From Myxococcales bacterium (GTDB taxonomy: Bacteria > Myxococcota > Myxococcia > Myxococcales > Myxococcaceae), in the NCBI GenBank assembly GCA_016191815.1, contig JACPVI010000037.1, positions 30,705 through 94,704 on the forward strand: a stretch of 64,000 bases of DNA. Reading direction: 5' to 3'. Below, one piece after another: positions 8,348 through 15,869 of the stretch. The notes under the pieces were generated by a model. That model had not been told where the DNA came from and ran no database searches. It was given only the letters and a program-made list of their open reading frames with translations. A program made the position numbers and the translations under genes. The number at the start of each line of letters is the position of its first letter. The first letter of the stretch is position 1.

Positions 8348-8393
8348 CGCCTTCCGACCTTTCTTAGAGCCCTCTCGGCCCGGGTGAGGAACT

Positions 8394-9032
8394 TCACTTG
8401 TCCTTGAACGGGGCGATCTCCTTCCCCTTGATCGCCTTCAGTGACTCCACCGCCGCCTGGGCCGCGGAGTCGATCTCCGACTCGGTCCCCGCCATGTACA
8501 GGCGCCCGAAGGCGCCGAACGGGGTCACGTCGACCAGCCGCACGTTGGCGGCCTTCTCGGCCTCGTTCGCCGCCAGCGCCGCGTACGCCGCCGGCTCCGT
8601 CTCGAGGATGAACAGGCTCTGGCCCGGCTCGATCATCGACCCGAAGCGGATCTTGTCGAGGATCATCGCGTGCATCGGCTCGATGGAGCGGATCACCGTG
8701 TTCGACACCAGCTTGGGCTTGAGCCGGTCCTCCTCGGCCACGCCGATGTGGCGGAGAATGGCCTCCCCCGCGCTGCGCACCTCGCCCTTGTCATCCGAGT
8801 GCACCTCGAGCATCCCGTAGGCGCGCTCCACCACCAGCGTGGCGGGGTGGACCTTGGTCTGCTTGAGGGCCACGTCGATGATCCCATGGATGGCCATGCC
8901 CGGCGCGATCTCCACGAAGAGGGAGGCGACGTAGGGCACCGGGAAGTACCCCCGGCAGGTGGTGCAGATGTGCGCGGCGAGTTGCGGCTGGAGCGAGTCC
9001 AAAAAGACGTACGTCCGAAGCGACGTGGCCAA
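8394..9032 (-). CDS. Trimeric tandem BMC shell protein (BMC-T), first gene of the operon
   Basis: 212 residues, two fused BMC-like domains of the type found in the Haliangium shell trimers and CsoS1D. Recognisable landmarks are [15 protein letters not shown] at the start, [12 protein letters not shown] in the first half, and [20 protein letters not shown] with [14 protein letters not shown] in the second. The start is TTG at 9030-9032, preceded by GGGGAG with 7 nt spacing. It leads the operon behind a sigma70-like promoter at 9059-9088. Whether it belongs to the gated double-stacked trimers cannot be decided without a structure-based alignment. Confidence 0.93.
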   Translation of the reverse strand: MATSLRTYVFLDSLQPQLAAHICTTCRGYFPVPYVASLFVEIAPGMAIHGIIDVALKQTKVHPATLVVERAYGMLEVHSDDKGEVRSAGEAILRHIGVAEEDRLKPKLVSNTVIRSIEPMHAMILDKIRFGSMIEPGQSLFILETEPAAYAALAANEAEKAANVRLVDVTPFGAFGRLYMAGTESEIDSAAQAAVESLKAIKGKEIAPFKDK

Positions 9033-9058
9033 GTCGTGGCTCCCCTCTGGGACCGGCT

Positions 9059-9088
9059 GCTATAGACGACTAAACTGTTCATTGACAA
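9059..9088 (-). promoter_or_regulatory. Sigma70-like promoter of the microcompartment operon
   Basis: On the minus strand TTGTCA (9083-9088) and TATAGC (9059-9064) are separated by 18 bp, placing transcription start near 9052. That leaves about 20 nt of leader carrying the GGGGAG ribosome-binding site. The -35 box overlaps a perfect TTGACA on the opposite strand (9082-9087), so the divergent gene at 9117 may share the region. No operator was recognised. Confidence 0.55.
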
Positions 9089-9116
9089 GCGCCGCGTGGA
9101 ACGGGCTATTGAGGGC

Positions 9117-9707
9117 ATGGACCGGGCGACCGTCCCCATTGGCCTCGCAAGCGCTCTCGCCCTGGCCGGTGGGCTCTTTTCGCCGCCGGCGGCGGCGGCG
9201 CCCGCCTCATCGCCGGCGTATCTACCTCGGTCCGCTTCGCTGGCCCTCTACACCCGCGAGGCAGTGACACCCTCGATTCAGCTCGCCTGGGAGCTGGACC
9301 TGCTCGAGCAGAAGCACGACGCCCTGGTGCTGGTGGCGGTCGGAGGGGGCGGCTACGCGATCTCGATGGCCAAGGTGGGGCCGATGCTCGACGTGCCGAT
9401 GACCTTCTTCTACCAGCACCTGTTGGCGGTGGGGCTGGGGTACCGGTCCGTTCGGGCCGACGGCTTTCAGTGGGGCCTGCACGTGGTGAGCGGGCCGCTG
9501 TTATATGGAGCGCGCTTCGAGGGACCTCCCGCGGAGCATTTCGTCATCGGCACGTTGGAGGGGAGGGTCCAGGCGGGGTGGAGGGCGGGCTCCGTGACCT
9601 TCGGCCTCACCCTGGGCGTCTGTCAGCCGTTCGACTATCCGCCGAAAAGCTACGCCGGCGAGCTGGTGGGCGGCCTGCTCTTCGGGGCCTACGCCAACTG
9701 GCGATGA
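9117..9707 (+). CDS. Exported envelope protein of unknown function
   Basis: About 196 residues from the ATG at 9117, preferred over the upstream 9096 start because GAGGGC precedes it and the signal peptide then begins cleanly. A hydrophobic segment followed by a run of alanines and 'SSPAYLP' suggests cleavage and export. The mature part is rich in alternating hydrophobic and Gly residues (VAVGGGGYAISMAKVG, LTLGVCQPF) and ends in an aromatic-containing AYANWR. This is compatible with a small outer-membrane beta barrel. It is divergent from the microcompartment operon and converges with the HEAT-repeat gene. No family recognised. Confidence 0.65.
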   Translation: MDRATVPIGLASALALAGGLFSPPAAAAPASSPAYLPRSASLALYTREAVTPSIQLAWELDLLEQKHDALVLVAVGGGGYAISMAKVGPMLDVPMTFFYQHLLAVGLGYRSVRADGFQWGLHVVSGPLLYGARFEGPPAEHFVIGTLEGRVQAGWRAGSVTFGLTLGVCQPFDYPPKSYAGELVGGLLFGAYANWR

Positions 9708-9844
9708 CCTGGCCGCCTCGGGAGGCTTGCTCGCCATCCTGGGCTCGGGGAGTGCCGACGTGTTCGGCGCGGGCGCCGGCTGCGGAATGATGGGTCGACC
9801 GGGGATCGCGGCGGGATTTCGCTAGACACGCTTGGCGCTGCTGC

Positions 9845-11980
9845 TCACCCCTCTTCGAGCCCGACCTGGTCCCAGTCGCCGCCGGCGGTAAGCCACACCA
9901 GCGCGCGCTGGCGCTCGACGGCGAGGCCACTCGCCTCCGAGAGCGTCTCGTCATCGAGCTTGCTCACCGGCTTTCCGCGGAAGGGGAAGTCTCCCTCGAG
10001 CGGCTTGGGCAATAGCCCGCGCTCGGCCAGCTTTTGGGCGCCCTTCTTGCTGGCGAAGCGCAGCGCCTCCGCAGCGAGCGCCGCCTTCCCCTTGCGTTCG
10101 GCCGCCTTGCGGTCGAAGCCTTCCTTCTCCAGCTCGGCGATCAGCTCTCCGAGGTGCAGCTCTCCCTCGGCTCCATCGCTCGCCTGCCGGGCGTTCATCT
10201 CTTGCTGAGTGCGGAAGCTCCACAGCTCCCACGCCTCGCGATGGGCCTCCAGCTCCTCTATGGGCCGCAGCTCGGCGCGCTCGATGAAGGCGTGGGGCTC
10301 CTCCAGCAGCGGCAGCGCTCCCACTAGCTCGTCGGCCGCGGAGGGCTTGTCGATTGGCGGCGCCTTCGACAGCCCGATCGCCCACTGCAGCATGGCGAGC
10401 GACTCGGAAGCCCAGGAGACATCCATCCGGTCGTCCTCGCTCCAGCCGCCGGCGTCCATCTGGAGCAGCTCGCGCTCGACGCCGGAGAGGTCCTGATCCA
10501 GCCCCTCGCGGGTGAGCCAGGACCAGAGCGCCTTCGCCTGCTGCGATGCCTTGTCCTTGTTCAGATCTCCGGCGGCCACGGCCTCTTCGAGCATGAGCCT
10601 GAGCAGCGTGGCCCCGATGCAGAGGGCGCGGCGGGCGGCCTTCTCGGCGGTGGGCTCCTGAGCGTCTTCCCCGCGGACCTCGGCGAGGAAGTCCTCGGCG
10701 CTGGCGCCGATCTCGGCGAGGAAGGCGTCGAGCTTCTGCTCTTCGGCCTCGGAGAGCGCCTCGCCGGCCACCCTCCGCTCCGCGAGGGCGATCAGCTCCT
10801 CGTTGGCGGCAGGCTCCTCCTCGCCGCGAGGTTCCGCTCCCGCCTCCATCACCTCTGTGACGTCTGCGCCGGGATCGGTTGCCAGCTGGTCCTCGCGAGG
10901 CGCGGCCGGGGTGGCGCCCAGCGAGTCCGAGAAGCCCGCCTCGCCCAAGAGATCGATCGCCGGCGCGAAGAGGAAGGCCTCCTCGCCGGATGGACTGCTC
11001 AGCCGCCGAAAAAGCTCGTCGCGGACCTTCGGGCCGAGGGCCTTGACCGCCGGCACCACCGCGTCGGGCAGGCTCGCGGCGATCCGGGCGAACTGGGCGG
11101 GCCTGTCGCCAGCCGGTTGTCTCTCGAGCAGCCGGGCGACCTCGACTCCCAGCTCGGAGGAGTCGCGGTCGGAGAGGATGGCCTCCACCTCCACGAGCAG
11201 CTCAGGCTCGATCGCCACGCCGCGGCCGAGGAGGAGCAACAGCTCCCCGCGCAGCTCCTGGTCGCTCTCTGCAAGCTCGAGGAGCTTGGGGAGCCCGGCC
11301 CCGCCGAGCGGCGCGGAGAGCAGCTCCGCCAGCGGGAGATCGCCTGCCTCCGGGGCGAGCCGCTCCAGCTCCTGGTCGGGGAGCGCGAGGAGCAGCTTCA
11401 ACAGCTCGCGCAGCGCGGAGGTGTCCTCGAGGTGGGTGGCAACCACTGCGGCGTCGAGGCGTGCCTCTTCGGAGCGGAGGGCCTCCCGCCACACCTCGAG
11501 CGCGCGGGGGTGGCCGAGGCGCTGGAGCACTCCGGCGGCCCAGGCCCGCTTCCGCATCTCGCTGGAGCCGAGGCGGCGCTCGAGAGTGGACCGGACCGCT
11601 TCCGGGGAGGGAAGAGAGAGGATGGCGTCGGCGGCGTTGTTCCGGACGTCGAGGCTTTCGTCATCGAGGTAGGAGAGGAGGGTGGCGGCCTCGCTCTTCT
11701 CGCCCAGGCTCAACAGGCCGAAGGCGGCCCAGACGCCGACCAGGGGCGAGGTGTCCTCGAGGAGCGCCTTGCGGAGCGCGCCGGAGTACTCGGCCCTTCG
11801 GAGCATGCCGAGGCCGTAGGCGCCCCACATGCGCACCTGCTCCGAGTCGTCGCCGAGGGCGCGGACCAAATAGGGCGCTGCTCGGACTTCGCGCAGCTCG
11901 GCGAGGGCCTGGGCGGCCTCCTCGCGCTCGGTGGCGTCCTTGGAGGCGAGGCCTCGGGTGAGGGCGGAGAGATCGTCCAT
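9845..11980 (-). CDS. HEAT-repeat protein with C-terminal DUF4272-like domain
   Basis: 711 residues with no signal peptide, so cytoplasmic. Roughly the first 350 residues are tandem HEAT-like helical repeats (for example AAPYLVRALGDDSEQVRMWG and SLDVRNNAADAILSL). An acidic Glu/Ala-rich linker follows, and then a domain with WASESLAMLQWAIGL, a pattern typical of DUF4272. HEAT repeats normally mediate protein contacts. The DUF4272 family is uncharacterised. A TAGAGT box lies 14 nt before the start. The gene stands alone, convergent with the envelope gene at 9117-9707. Confidence 0.75.
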   Translation of the reverse strand: MDDLSALTRGLASKDATEREEAAQALAELREVRAAPYLVRALGDDSEQVRMWGAYGLGMLRRAEYSGALRKALLEDTSPLVGVWAAFGLLSLGEKSEAATLLSYLDDESLDVRNNAADAILSLPSPEAVRSTLERRLGSSEMRKRAWAAGVLQRLGHPRALEVWREALRSEEARLDAAVVATHLEDTSALRELLKLLLALPDQELERLAPEAGDLPLAELLSAPLGGAGLPKLLELAESDQELRGELLLLLGRGVAIEPELLVEVEAILSDRDSSELGVEVARLLERQPAGDRPAQFARIAASLPDAVVPAVKALGPKVRDELFRRLSSPSGEEAFLFAPAIDLLGEAGFSDSLGATPAAPREDQLATDPGADVTEVMEAGAEPRGEEEPAANEELIALAERRVAGEALSEAEEQKLDAFLAEIGASAEDFLAEVRGEDAQEPTAEKAARRALCIGATLLRLMLEEAVAAGDLNKDKASQQAKALWSWLTREGLDQDLSGVERELLQMDAGGWSEDDRMDVSWASESLAMLQWAIGLSKAPPIDKPSAADELVGALPLLEEPHAFIERAELRPIEELEAHREAWELWSFRTQQEMNARQASDGAEGELHLGELIAELEKEGFDRKAAERKGKAALAAEALRFASKKGAQKLAERGLLPKPLEGDFPFRGKPVSKLDDETLSEASGLAVERQRALVWLTAGGDWDQVGLEEG

Positions 11981-12370
11981 TGGAGCGGGCGGCGACTCTA
12001 CGCGACCACCCTACCCCTGCCTGGTCAGGAACGCTTGCTTCCTTCGAACTGAAGCGGCCTCGAAGGGCGTCACCCAGTCCGAGCAGGATGCGGTGGGGGC
12101 CCAGAAGGAGCGGTGGTCGTCCTGCTACCGCCTGCTTCGACGGGTGGCGGCGGCCGACGAGCGAGCCGCGGACCTCTCAGGGACGCGGCCAGGCAACCCG
12201 CAAGGTTTCGATGTCCGCACGGCGGCCCGTTGCCGCGGTGGAGGGGTCGATGGACGAGCACCCGGTATCCGAGAAGCTGGAGCTGAAGGCGACCTTCGAG
12301 CCACTCTATTGGAGCAATGAGCGGAAGCGGTGGCTGGCGCGCCGGAGGCTCTGAGCAACCCGGCGAGTTG
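11981..12370. other. Intergenic stretch with a possible 34-codon ORF
   Basis: About 390 bp between the HEAT gene start and the DUF1778 gene end. A short plus-strand ORF (12250-12354) would encode a charged peptide beginning MDEHPVSEKLELKATF and ending RKRWLARRRL. It has no visible ribosome-binding site and no family match, so it is more likely a relic or chance. No tRNA, repeat or promoter recognised. Confidence 0.35.
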
Positions 12371-12670
12371 TCACCGAGATCCACGGCGCTTGTCCGCACC
12401 GCGGTACCTCGCCTTGTAGCGCCGCGCCGCCCTCGCGAGTGCGGCGATCGGTCGATCCTGATCCAAGGCGGCAAGGAAGCGTCTGCGATCACGATCGGAC
12501 AGCTTCCGCTGCGAATCCTGCTCGATGACTGCCTCGGCCGCGGTCAGCAGGCTCTTCACCGCGAAGGCGGTCAGCGGCTGCCCCAGAATCGTCGCAGCGC
12601 GCTCGATGAGTCGTCGGTTCGCTGCATTGAGCCGGAAGTCGAGACGTTGGGTGTGCGCGGCGGATGGCAT
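12371..12670 (-). CDS. DUF1778-family (TacA-like) antitoxin
   Basis: 99 residues. The N-terminal part fits a ribbon-helix-helix DNA-binding domain (RLDFRLNAANRRLIERAA, then LGQPLTAFAVKSLLTAAE), as in DUF1778 antitoxins that neutralise GNAT acetyltransferase toxins. The C-terminus is highly basic. A palindrome sits over its promoter at 12681-12697 and a TACATT box ends 6 nt before the ATG, so autoregulation and a leaderless mRNA are likely. The GNAT toxin is present nearby but is transcribed in the opposite direction with another gene in between. That differs from the usual antitoxin-toxin operon. The role follows from the family and the neighbour. Confidence 0.8.
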   Translation of the reverse strand: MPSAAHTQRLDFRLNAANRRLIERAATILGQPLTAFAVKSLLTAAEAVIEQDSQRKLSDRDRRRFLAALDQDRPIAALARAARRYKARYRGADKRRGSR

Positions 12671-12680
12671 GGGCCCAATG

Positions 12681-12697
12681 TACGTAAGAATTACGTA
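12681..12697. promoter_or_regulatory. Palindromic operator in the DUF1778/GNAT divergent promoter
   Basis: TACGTAA-GAA-TTACGTA is a perfect 7 bp inverted repeat with a 3 bp centre, 11 bp upstream of the antitoxin start codon and overlapping its likely -10 box (TACATT, 12677-12682 on the minus strand). The position and symmetry fit a dimeric RHH repressor site. Confidence 0.6.
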
Positions 12698-12767
12698 CGG
12701 CGCAATTGACCGAGAAACCCGACCAGACAAACGTGCAGCCGTCGCCTTGAGTGGCGGTGCTTCATTG

Positions 12768-12797
12768 CCTGACCAAGCCTGACCCAACCTGACACGA
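12768..12797. repeat. Three 10 bp-spaced CCTGAC direct repeats
   Basis: CCTGACCAAG, CCTGACCCAA and CCTGACACGA stand head to tail at 12768, 12778 and 12788, one DNA turn apart. They end just before the ribosome-binding site of the gene at 12807. They may be binding sites for a regulator, or simple sequence. Confidence 0.5.
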
Positions 12798-12806
12798 GGA
12801 GTTGCT

Positions 12807-13247
12807 TTGACACCCAAGAAACCGTTCGGCGATCTCGCCAAGGCCGTCGCCCGTGCACGAGAGCTGCGCCCTGCTCTCGACAAGGCCACCGAAGAACTGA
12901 ACTCGGTGCTTCGAGAAGTCGAAGCCGTGCTCGCGGGCTTCAAGCTCGGCGTGAACCTCTCGGTCGTCGTCAGCGAGGCCGACGACGGTCTGTCGCGCGT
13001 GACGCTCGAGCTCGCCAAGTGGGGCGGGGAATGGCGGCTCCTTCGCGTGTACTCTCGAGAGGGCGAGCCCGAAGAGGTAACTCCGCTGCTGAACGCCTCC
13101 CGCGAGAATCGGATCGAGGCGGTCGAGTGGCTGACGACCCTCCTCCAAGACGCAGTGGCCGCCGTGGAGCGGGAAACCAAGCGGGTCCAAGAATCGACTG
13201 CTCGGGCAAGGGAGTTTCTGAACGGACTGGCGGAGACGAAGCAATGA
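12807..13247 (+). CDS. Unknown protein coupled to the GNAT toxin
   Basis: 146 residues from a TTG start with GAGGAG about 5 nt upstream. The sequence is mostly helical, with coiled-coil-like N- and C-terminal segments (LDKATEELNSVLREVEAV; AVAAVERETKRVQEST) around a central beta-like part (LSVVVSEADDG, EWRLLRVYS). I recognise no family. Its stop overlaps the toxin ATG (ATGA), so the toxin is translated only behind it. It could be a second antitoxin, a chaperone or a toxin partner, but this is inference from position. Confidence 0.65.
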   Translation: MTPKKPFGDLAKAVARARELRPALDKATEELNSVLREVEAVLAGFKLGVNLSVVVSEADDGLSRVTLELAKWGGEWRLLRVYSREGEPEEVTPLLNASRENRIEAVEWLTTLLQDAVAAVERETKRVQESTARAREFLNGLAETKQ

Positions 13248-13759
13248 CGCCCGACTGGGAGATCACCCCAATCGGGCGCCACCACGAGCGGAGCCTCTTC
13301 GATTGTGGAGTGCCCGCGCTCAACGTGTTCCTGCGCCGCTATGCTCGCCAAAACCAGGAGCACGACGCCGGGCGGACCTGGGTCGCCACCCGCCGCGGTG
13401 AGTTACGAGTGCTCGGGTTCTACACCCTCGCCGCGTCTTCTGTGGCCTTCGATCACCTGCCCGAGGCCGAACGAAGGGGCCTACCAAGGTACCCGGTGCC
13501 CGTTGCCCACCTCGGCCGATTGGGAGTCGACCTTGCTGCTCGCGGACTAGGGCTGGGAGGGACTCTGCTGATGCACGCGCTCGATCAGTGCGACCGAGCT
13601 TCAAAGCTCCTCGCGATTCGTGCGGTCGAGGTGCGAGCGAAGAGCGACGATGCTCGACGCTTCTACAAGCGCTACGGATTCGTGGGCCTCCTCGATGACC
13701 AGAACCACTTGTACCTTTCCATCAAGGTGGTCCGGCGCCTCTTCTTTCCACAGGAATGA
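13244..13759 (+). CDS. GNAT acetyltransferase toxin (TacT-like)
   Basis: 171 residues. It has the typical TacT opening (FDCGVPALNVFLRRYARQNQ), the core strand with VLGFYTLAASS, an acetyl-CoA-binding P-loop region (LAARGLGLGGTLL, variant of the R/QxxGxG/A signature) and the C-terminal ARRFYKRYGFV. Toxins of this type acetylate the amino group of charged tRNAs and block translation, and are neutralised by DUF1778 antitoxins such as the one at 12371-12670. The start overlaps the preceding stop (ATGA). No truncation visible. Confidence 0.85.
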   Translation: MTPDWEITPIGRHHERSLFDCGVPALNVFLRRYARQNQEHDAGRTWVATRRGELRVLGFYTLAASSVAFDHLPEAERRGLPRYPVPVAHLGRLGVDLAARGLGLGGTLLMHALDQCDRASKLLAIRAVEVRAKSDDARRFYKRYGFVGLLDDQNHLYLSIKVVRRLFFPQE

Positions 13760-13814
13760 GCGCGATGAAACTCCAGCGCGGCCGATCCGGCTCGAGGCGG
13801 TAGGCCTCAGGCTC

Positions 13815-14195
13815 TCAGACCCAGAGGACCGGCACTCCGTACGGTTCGAACGACCGATCGTGCGTCACCAGCGTGAGCCCCTCGAGTCTCGCCTGGGCGA
13901 TCAGCATTCGGTCGAAGGGATCTCGATGAAGCGGGGGCAGCGCTCCCGCCGCTTCCGCGTGCGCCATGGTGATCGCCAGCTTCTCGAATCCGGAGTCGAC
14001 GACCTCCGCCTCGAACGACCGCGGCAGCCTGAGCCTGCCCAGCGCCGCCTTCACCGCCGCCTCCCAGGCAGAGGCTGCGCTCACCCACACCACCTCGGCG
14101 GAAGCAACCGCCTCGCGGGCGACCCTCCCTAGCCGCCGATCGTCCACTCGCCACCAGAGGAAGACGTGAGTGTCCAGCAACAGCTCGTCTCTCAC
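13815..14195 (-). CDS. vapC: PIN-domain ribonuclease toxin (VapC)
   Basis: 126 residues, a normal VapC length. The acidic PIN residues are present: Asp8 in LLLDTHVFLWW, Glu45 in SAWEAAVKA, Asp92/Asp95 in HRDPFDRMLIAQA, and Asp113 in LVTHDRSF. These coordinate the metal for RNA cleavage. The PFDRMLIAQA motif places it in the branch paired with Phd/YefM-type antitoxins. The start overlaps the antitoxin stop by 4 bp, the standard coupled layout. It converges with the GNAT toxin gene. Confidence 0.92.
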   Translation of the reverse strand: MRDELLLDTHVFLWWRVDDRRLGRVAREAVASAEVVWVSAASAWEAAVKAALGRLRLPRSFEAEVVDSGFEKLAITMAHAEAAGALPPLHRDPFDRMLIAQARLEGLTLVTHDRSFEPYGVPVLWV

Positions 14196-14449
14196 TCTCC
14201 ACGACCCTCGAAGGCGGACTGGATCTCCTCGGGCAACGGGGCGTCGAAGTCGTCGGCGATGAAGATCCTGCCCTTCGAGCCGCCCGGCTTCCTGCGTTTC
14301 TTGCCCCCTCGCAGGGGCACCAGCTTCGCGAGCCCGCGGCCGGCCTTGGCGATGATGATCTCCTCGCCCTTGGCCGCCCGGTCGACAAGCTTGGAAAGCG
14401 CGGTCTTCGCCTCGTAGAGGTTGTAAACGTGCTCCGCCACTTTGGTCAA
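14192..14449 (-). CDS. Phd/YefM-family antitoxin of the VapC locus
   Basis: 85 residues. The N-terminal half is the family's DNA-binding part (YNLYEAKTALSKLVDRAAKG, then EEIIIAKAGRGLAKLVPL). The C-terminus is a basic then acidic tail that would wrap the toxin. The TTG start at 14447-14449 is supported by a TATGTT box ending 8 nt upstream on the minus strand. A GTG a few codons inside is the alternative. Two palindromes cover the promoter. Confidence 0.88.
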   Translation of the reverse strand: MTKVAEHVYNLYEAKTALSKLVDRAAKGEEIIIAKAGRGLAKLVPLRGGKKRRKPGGSKGRIFIADDFDAPLPEEIQSAFEGRGE

Positions 14450-14468
14450 CCTAGACCAACATAGTTGG
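14442..14468. promoter_or_regulatory. Overlapping palindromic operators of the Phd/VapC promoter
   Basis: TTGGTC-aaccta-GACCAA (14442-14459) overlaps CCAAC-ata-GTTGG (14456-14468). Together they cover the start codon and the TATGTT -10-like box (14458-14463) of the antitoxin gene, as expected for autoregulation by the antitoxin-toxin complex. Confidence 0.55.
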
Positions 14469-14523
14469 CCACCGGCGCGCGCGCAACTTTACCCCGCCTC
14501 CGCCCTCTGGTAGCGGAGGAGCC

Positions 14524-15273
14524 GTGAGCCTCTTGCTCGCCGGAGGAGTCGCCCTCGGCTACGCCACCGCCGTGATCGGCCTCCACCGGCTCAACGTCCA
14601 CCGCATGCGCACCGCCGCTGGCGGCTTCCCCACCCTCGCCTGGCTCGACTGGGACACCCTCCTCGAGGGGCTGGTGCCCGACGGCATCGACTCGGCGCAG
14701 CCGCCGCCTTCCCCGGTCCTCGGCGGAGGCCCGCCCCCCGCGGCCCTCTCGCGCGGCCCGGGCGACAACCGGCGCGCGGCCCTGCTCGAATTGGTCCAGG
14801 GCGAAAGGGTGCCCGAAGAGCGCTTCTCCTCCGCCGGATTCTCCGGAGGCCAGCTCGAGTGGCTTTTGACCCTCTCCCACCTCGCACCCGAGCCCTCCCG
14901 CGCGCTCGCCCTCCTCGAGTCCCGAGCGCCCGACACCGCCGCCGAGCTCTACCTCCGCGAGCACCTGCGGCTCTCCTCGCGCGTCCACGCCGCCAATCTG
15001 GAGCTCCAGGTCTTCTCCACCAAGCGGAGGCTCGGCCTCGGCCTCGCCCGCTTCGGCGAGCACCCCTCGCTCTTCTACGCCCGCGCCCATGCCTCGGCGC
15101 TCTTGGGCTTCAACTCCTCCGCGATCGACGACCTCGCCCGGGCCGTCTACTTCAGCCGCCAGGCCACCTTCTACCTCCGCGCGGTCACCAGCTCGCCCTA
15201 CATCGAGGAGGTCCGCCCCGCCCTCGCTCAACAGTGCCGCCTCGCGCTGGACCCGGGGCCAAAGCTGGAGTGA
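14524..15273 (+). CDS. Membrane-anchored helical-repeat protein of unknown function
   Basis: 249 residues from a GTG with GCGGAGGAG upstream. One N-terminal hydrophobic helix (LLLAGGVALGYATAVIGL) would anchor it. A Pro/Gly-rich linker near residues 60-80 precedes an alpha-helical region with TPR-like spacing (LFYARAHASALLGFNSSA IDDLARAVYFS). It is probably exposed to the cytoplasm or periplasm as a scaffold. It lies 15 bp upstream of the FHA gene on the same strand, suggesting a joint signalling or envelope role. No family recognised. Confidence 0.7.
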   Translation: MSLLLAGGVALGYATAVIGLHRLNVHRMRTAAGGFPTLAWLDWDTLLEGLVPDGIDSAQPPPSPVLGGGPPPAALSRGPGDNRRAALLELVQGERVPEERFSSAGFSGGQLEWLLTLSHLAPEPSRALALLESRAPDTAAELYLREHLRLSSRVHAANLELQVFSTKRRLGLGLARFGEHPSLFYARAHASALLGFNSSAIDDLARAVYFSRQATFYLRAVTSSPYIEEVRPALAQQCRLALDPGPKLE

Positions 15274-15288
15274 ACTCCCCTTCGCGGA

Positions 15289-15795
15289 ATGAGCGAGCCC
15301 CTGACGCAGTATCTCTCCCGGTACATCAGAGATCCCGAGGACGTCGAGCGGTCGGTCACCGCCCCGGTCCTCCTCTACGAGCCACCCGAGCTGGATCCGC
15401 AGCACAAGCTCGAGCACCGCCTCCGCACGGTGAGCGGAGTCGGACCCCCGGTAGCCCAAGCCGGCGAGCCCTTGGTCCTCCGGGTGCGAAAAGAGAAAGA
15501 CAACGCCTTCAGGCGCGGTGTCACCGTGGGCCGCACCTCCAACAACGACGTCATTCTCGACGACGCCTCGGTCTCCCGCTTCCACGCCTGGTTCCAGCGC
15601 GACGATAAGACCGGCGAGTGGGCGGTGGCCGACGCCGGGTCGAAGAACGGTACCCACCTCGCCGGCCAGAAGCTCAGACCCAAGAAGCTCACCGCCCTCG
15701 CCAAGGAGTCGCGCCTCCGCTTCGGCCAGGTGGAGGTGACCTTCCTCGCCCCGGTGGCCTTTCTCCGCTTGCTCCGGATCAGGTCCCGGAGCTGA
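15289..15795 (+). CDS. FHA-domain phosphothreonine-binding protein
   Basis: 168 residues. An N-terminal segment of about 65 residues is followed by a canonical FHA domain with GRTSNNDVILDD, SVSRFHAWF and DAGSKNGT. Those Gly-Arg, Ser-x-x-His and Asn-Gly motifs bind phosphothreonine peptides. There is no signal peptide. It lies upstream of a PP2C phosphatase with which it forms a natural module: the FHA protein reads Ser/Thr kinase marks and the phosphatase erases them. No kinase is encoded adjacent, and the only one in the window is the relic at 25803. Confidence 0.92.
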   Translation: MSEPLTQYLSRYIRDPEDVERSVTAPVLLYEPPELDPQHKLEHRLRTVSGVGPPVAQAGEPLVLRVRKEKDNAFRRGVTVGRTSNNDVILDDASVSRFHAWFQRDDKTGEWAVADAGSKNGTHLAGQKLRPKKLTALAKESRLRFGQVEVTFLAPVAFLRLLRIRSRS

Positions 15796-15869
15796 GTCGA
15801 CGAGCGCCTTGCGCACTGCGCGCCCAGGCTCGTAAGTTGCGGCAGAAAAACGCCGCCGAGGATCTGCGC

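Noticed and set aside
12250..12354. Short plus-strand ORF of 34 codons
   Set aside because: No ribosome-binding site, no family; probably chance or relic.
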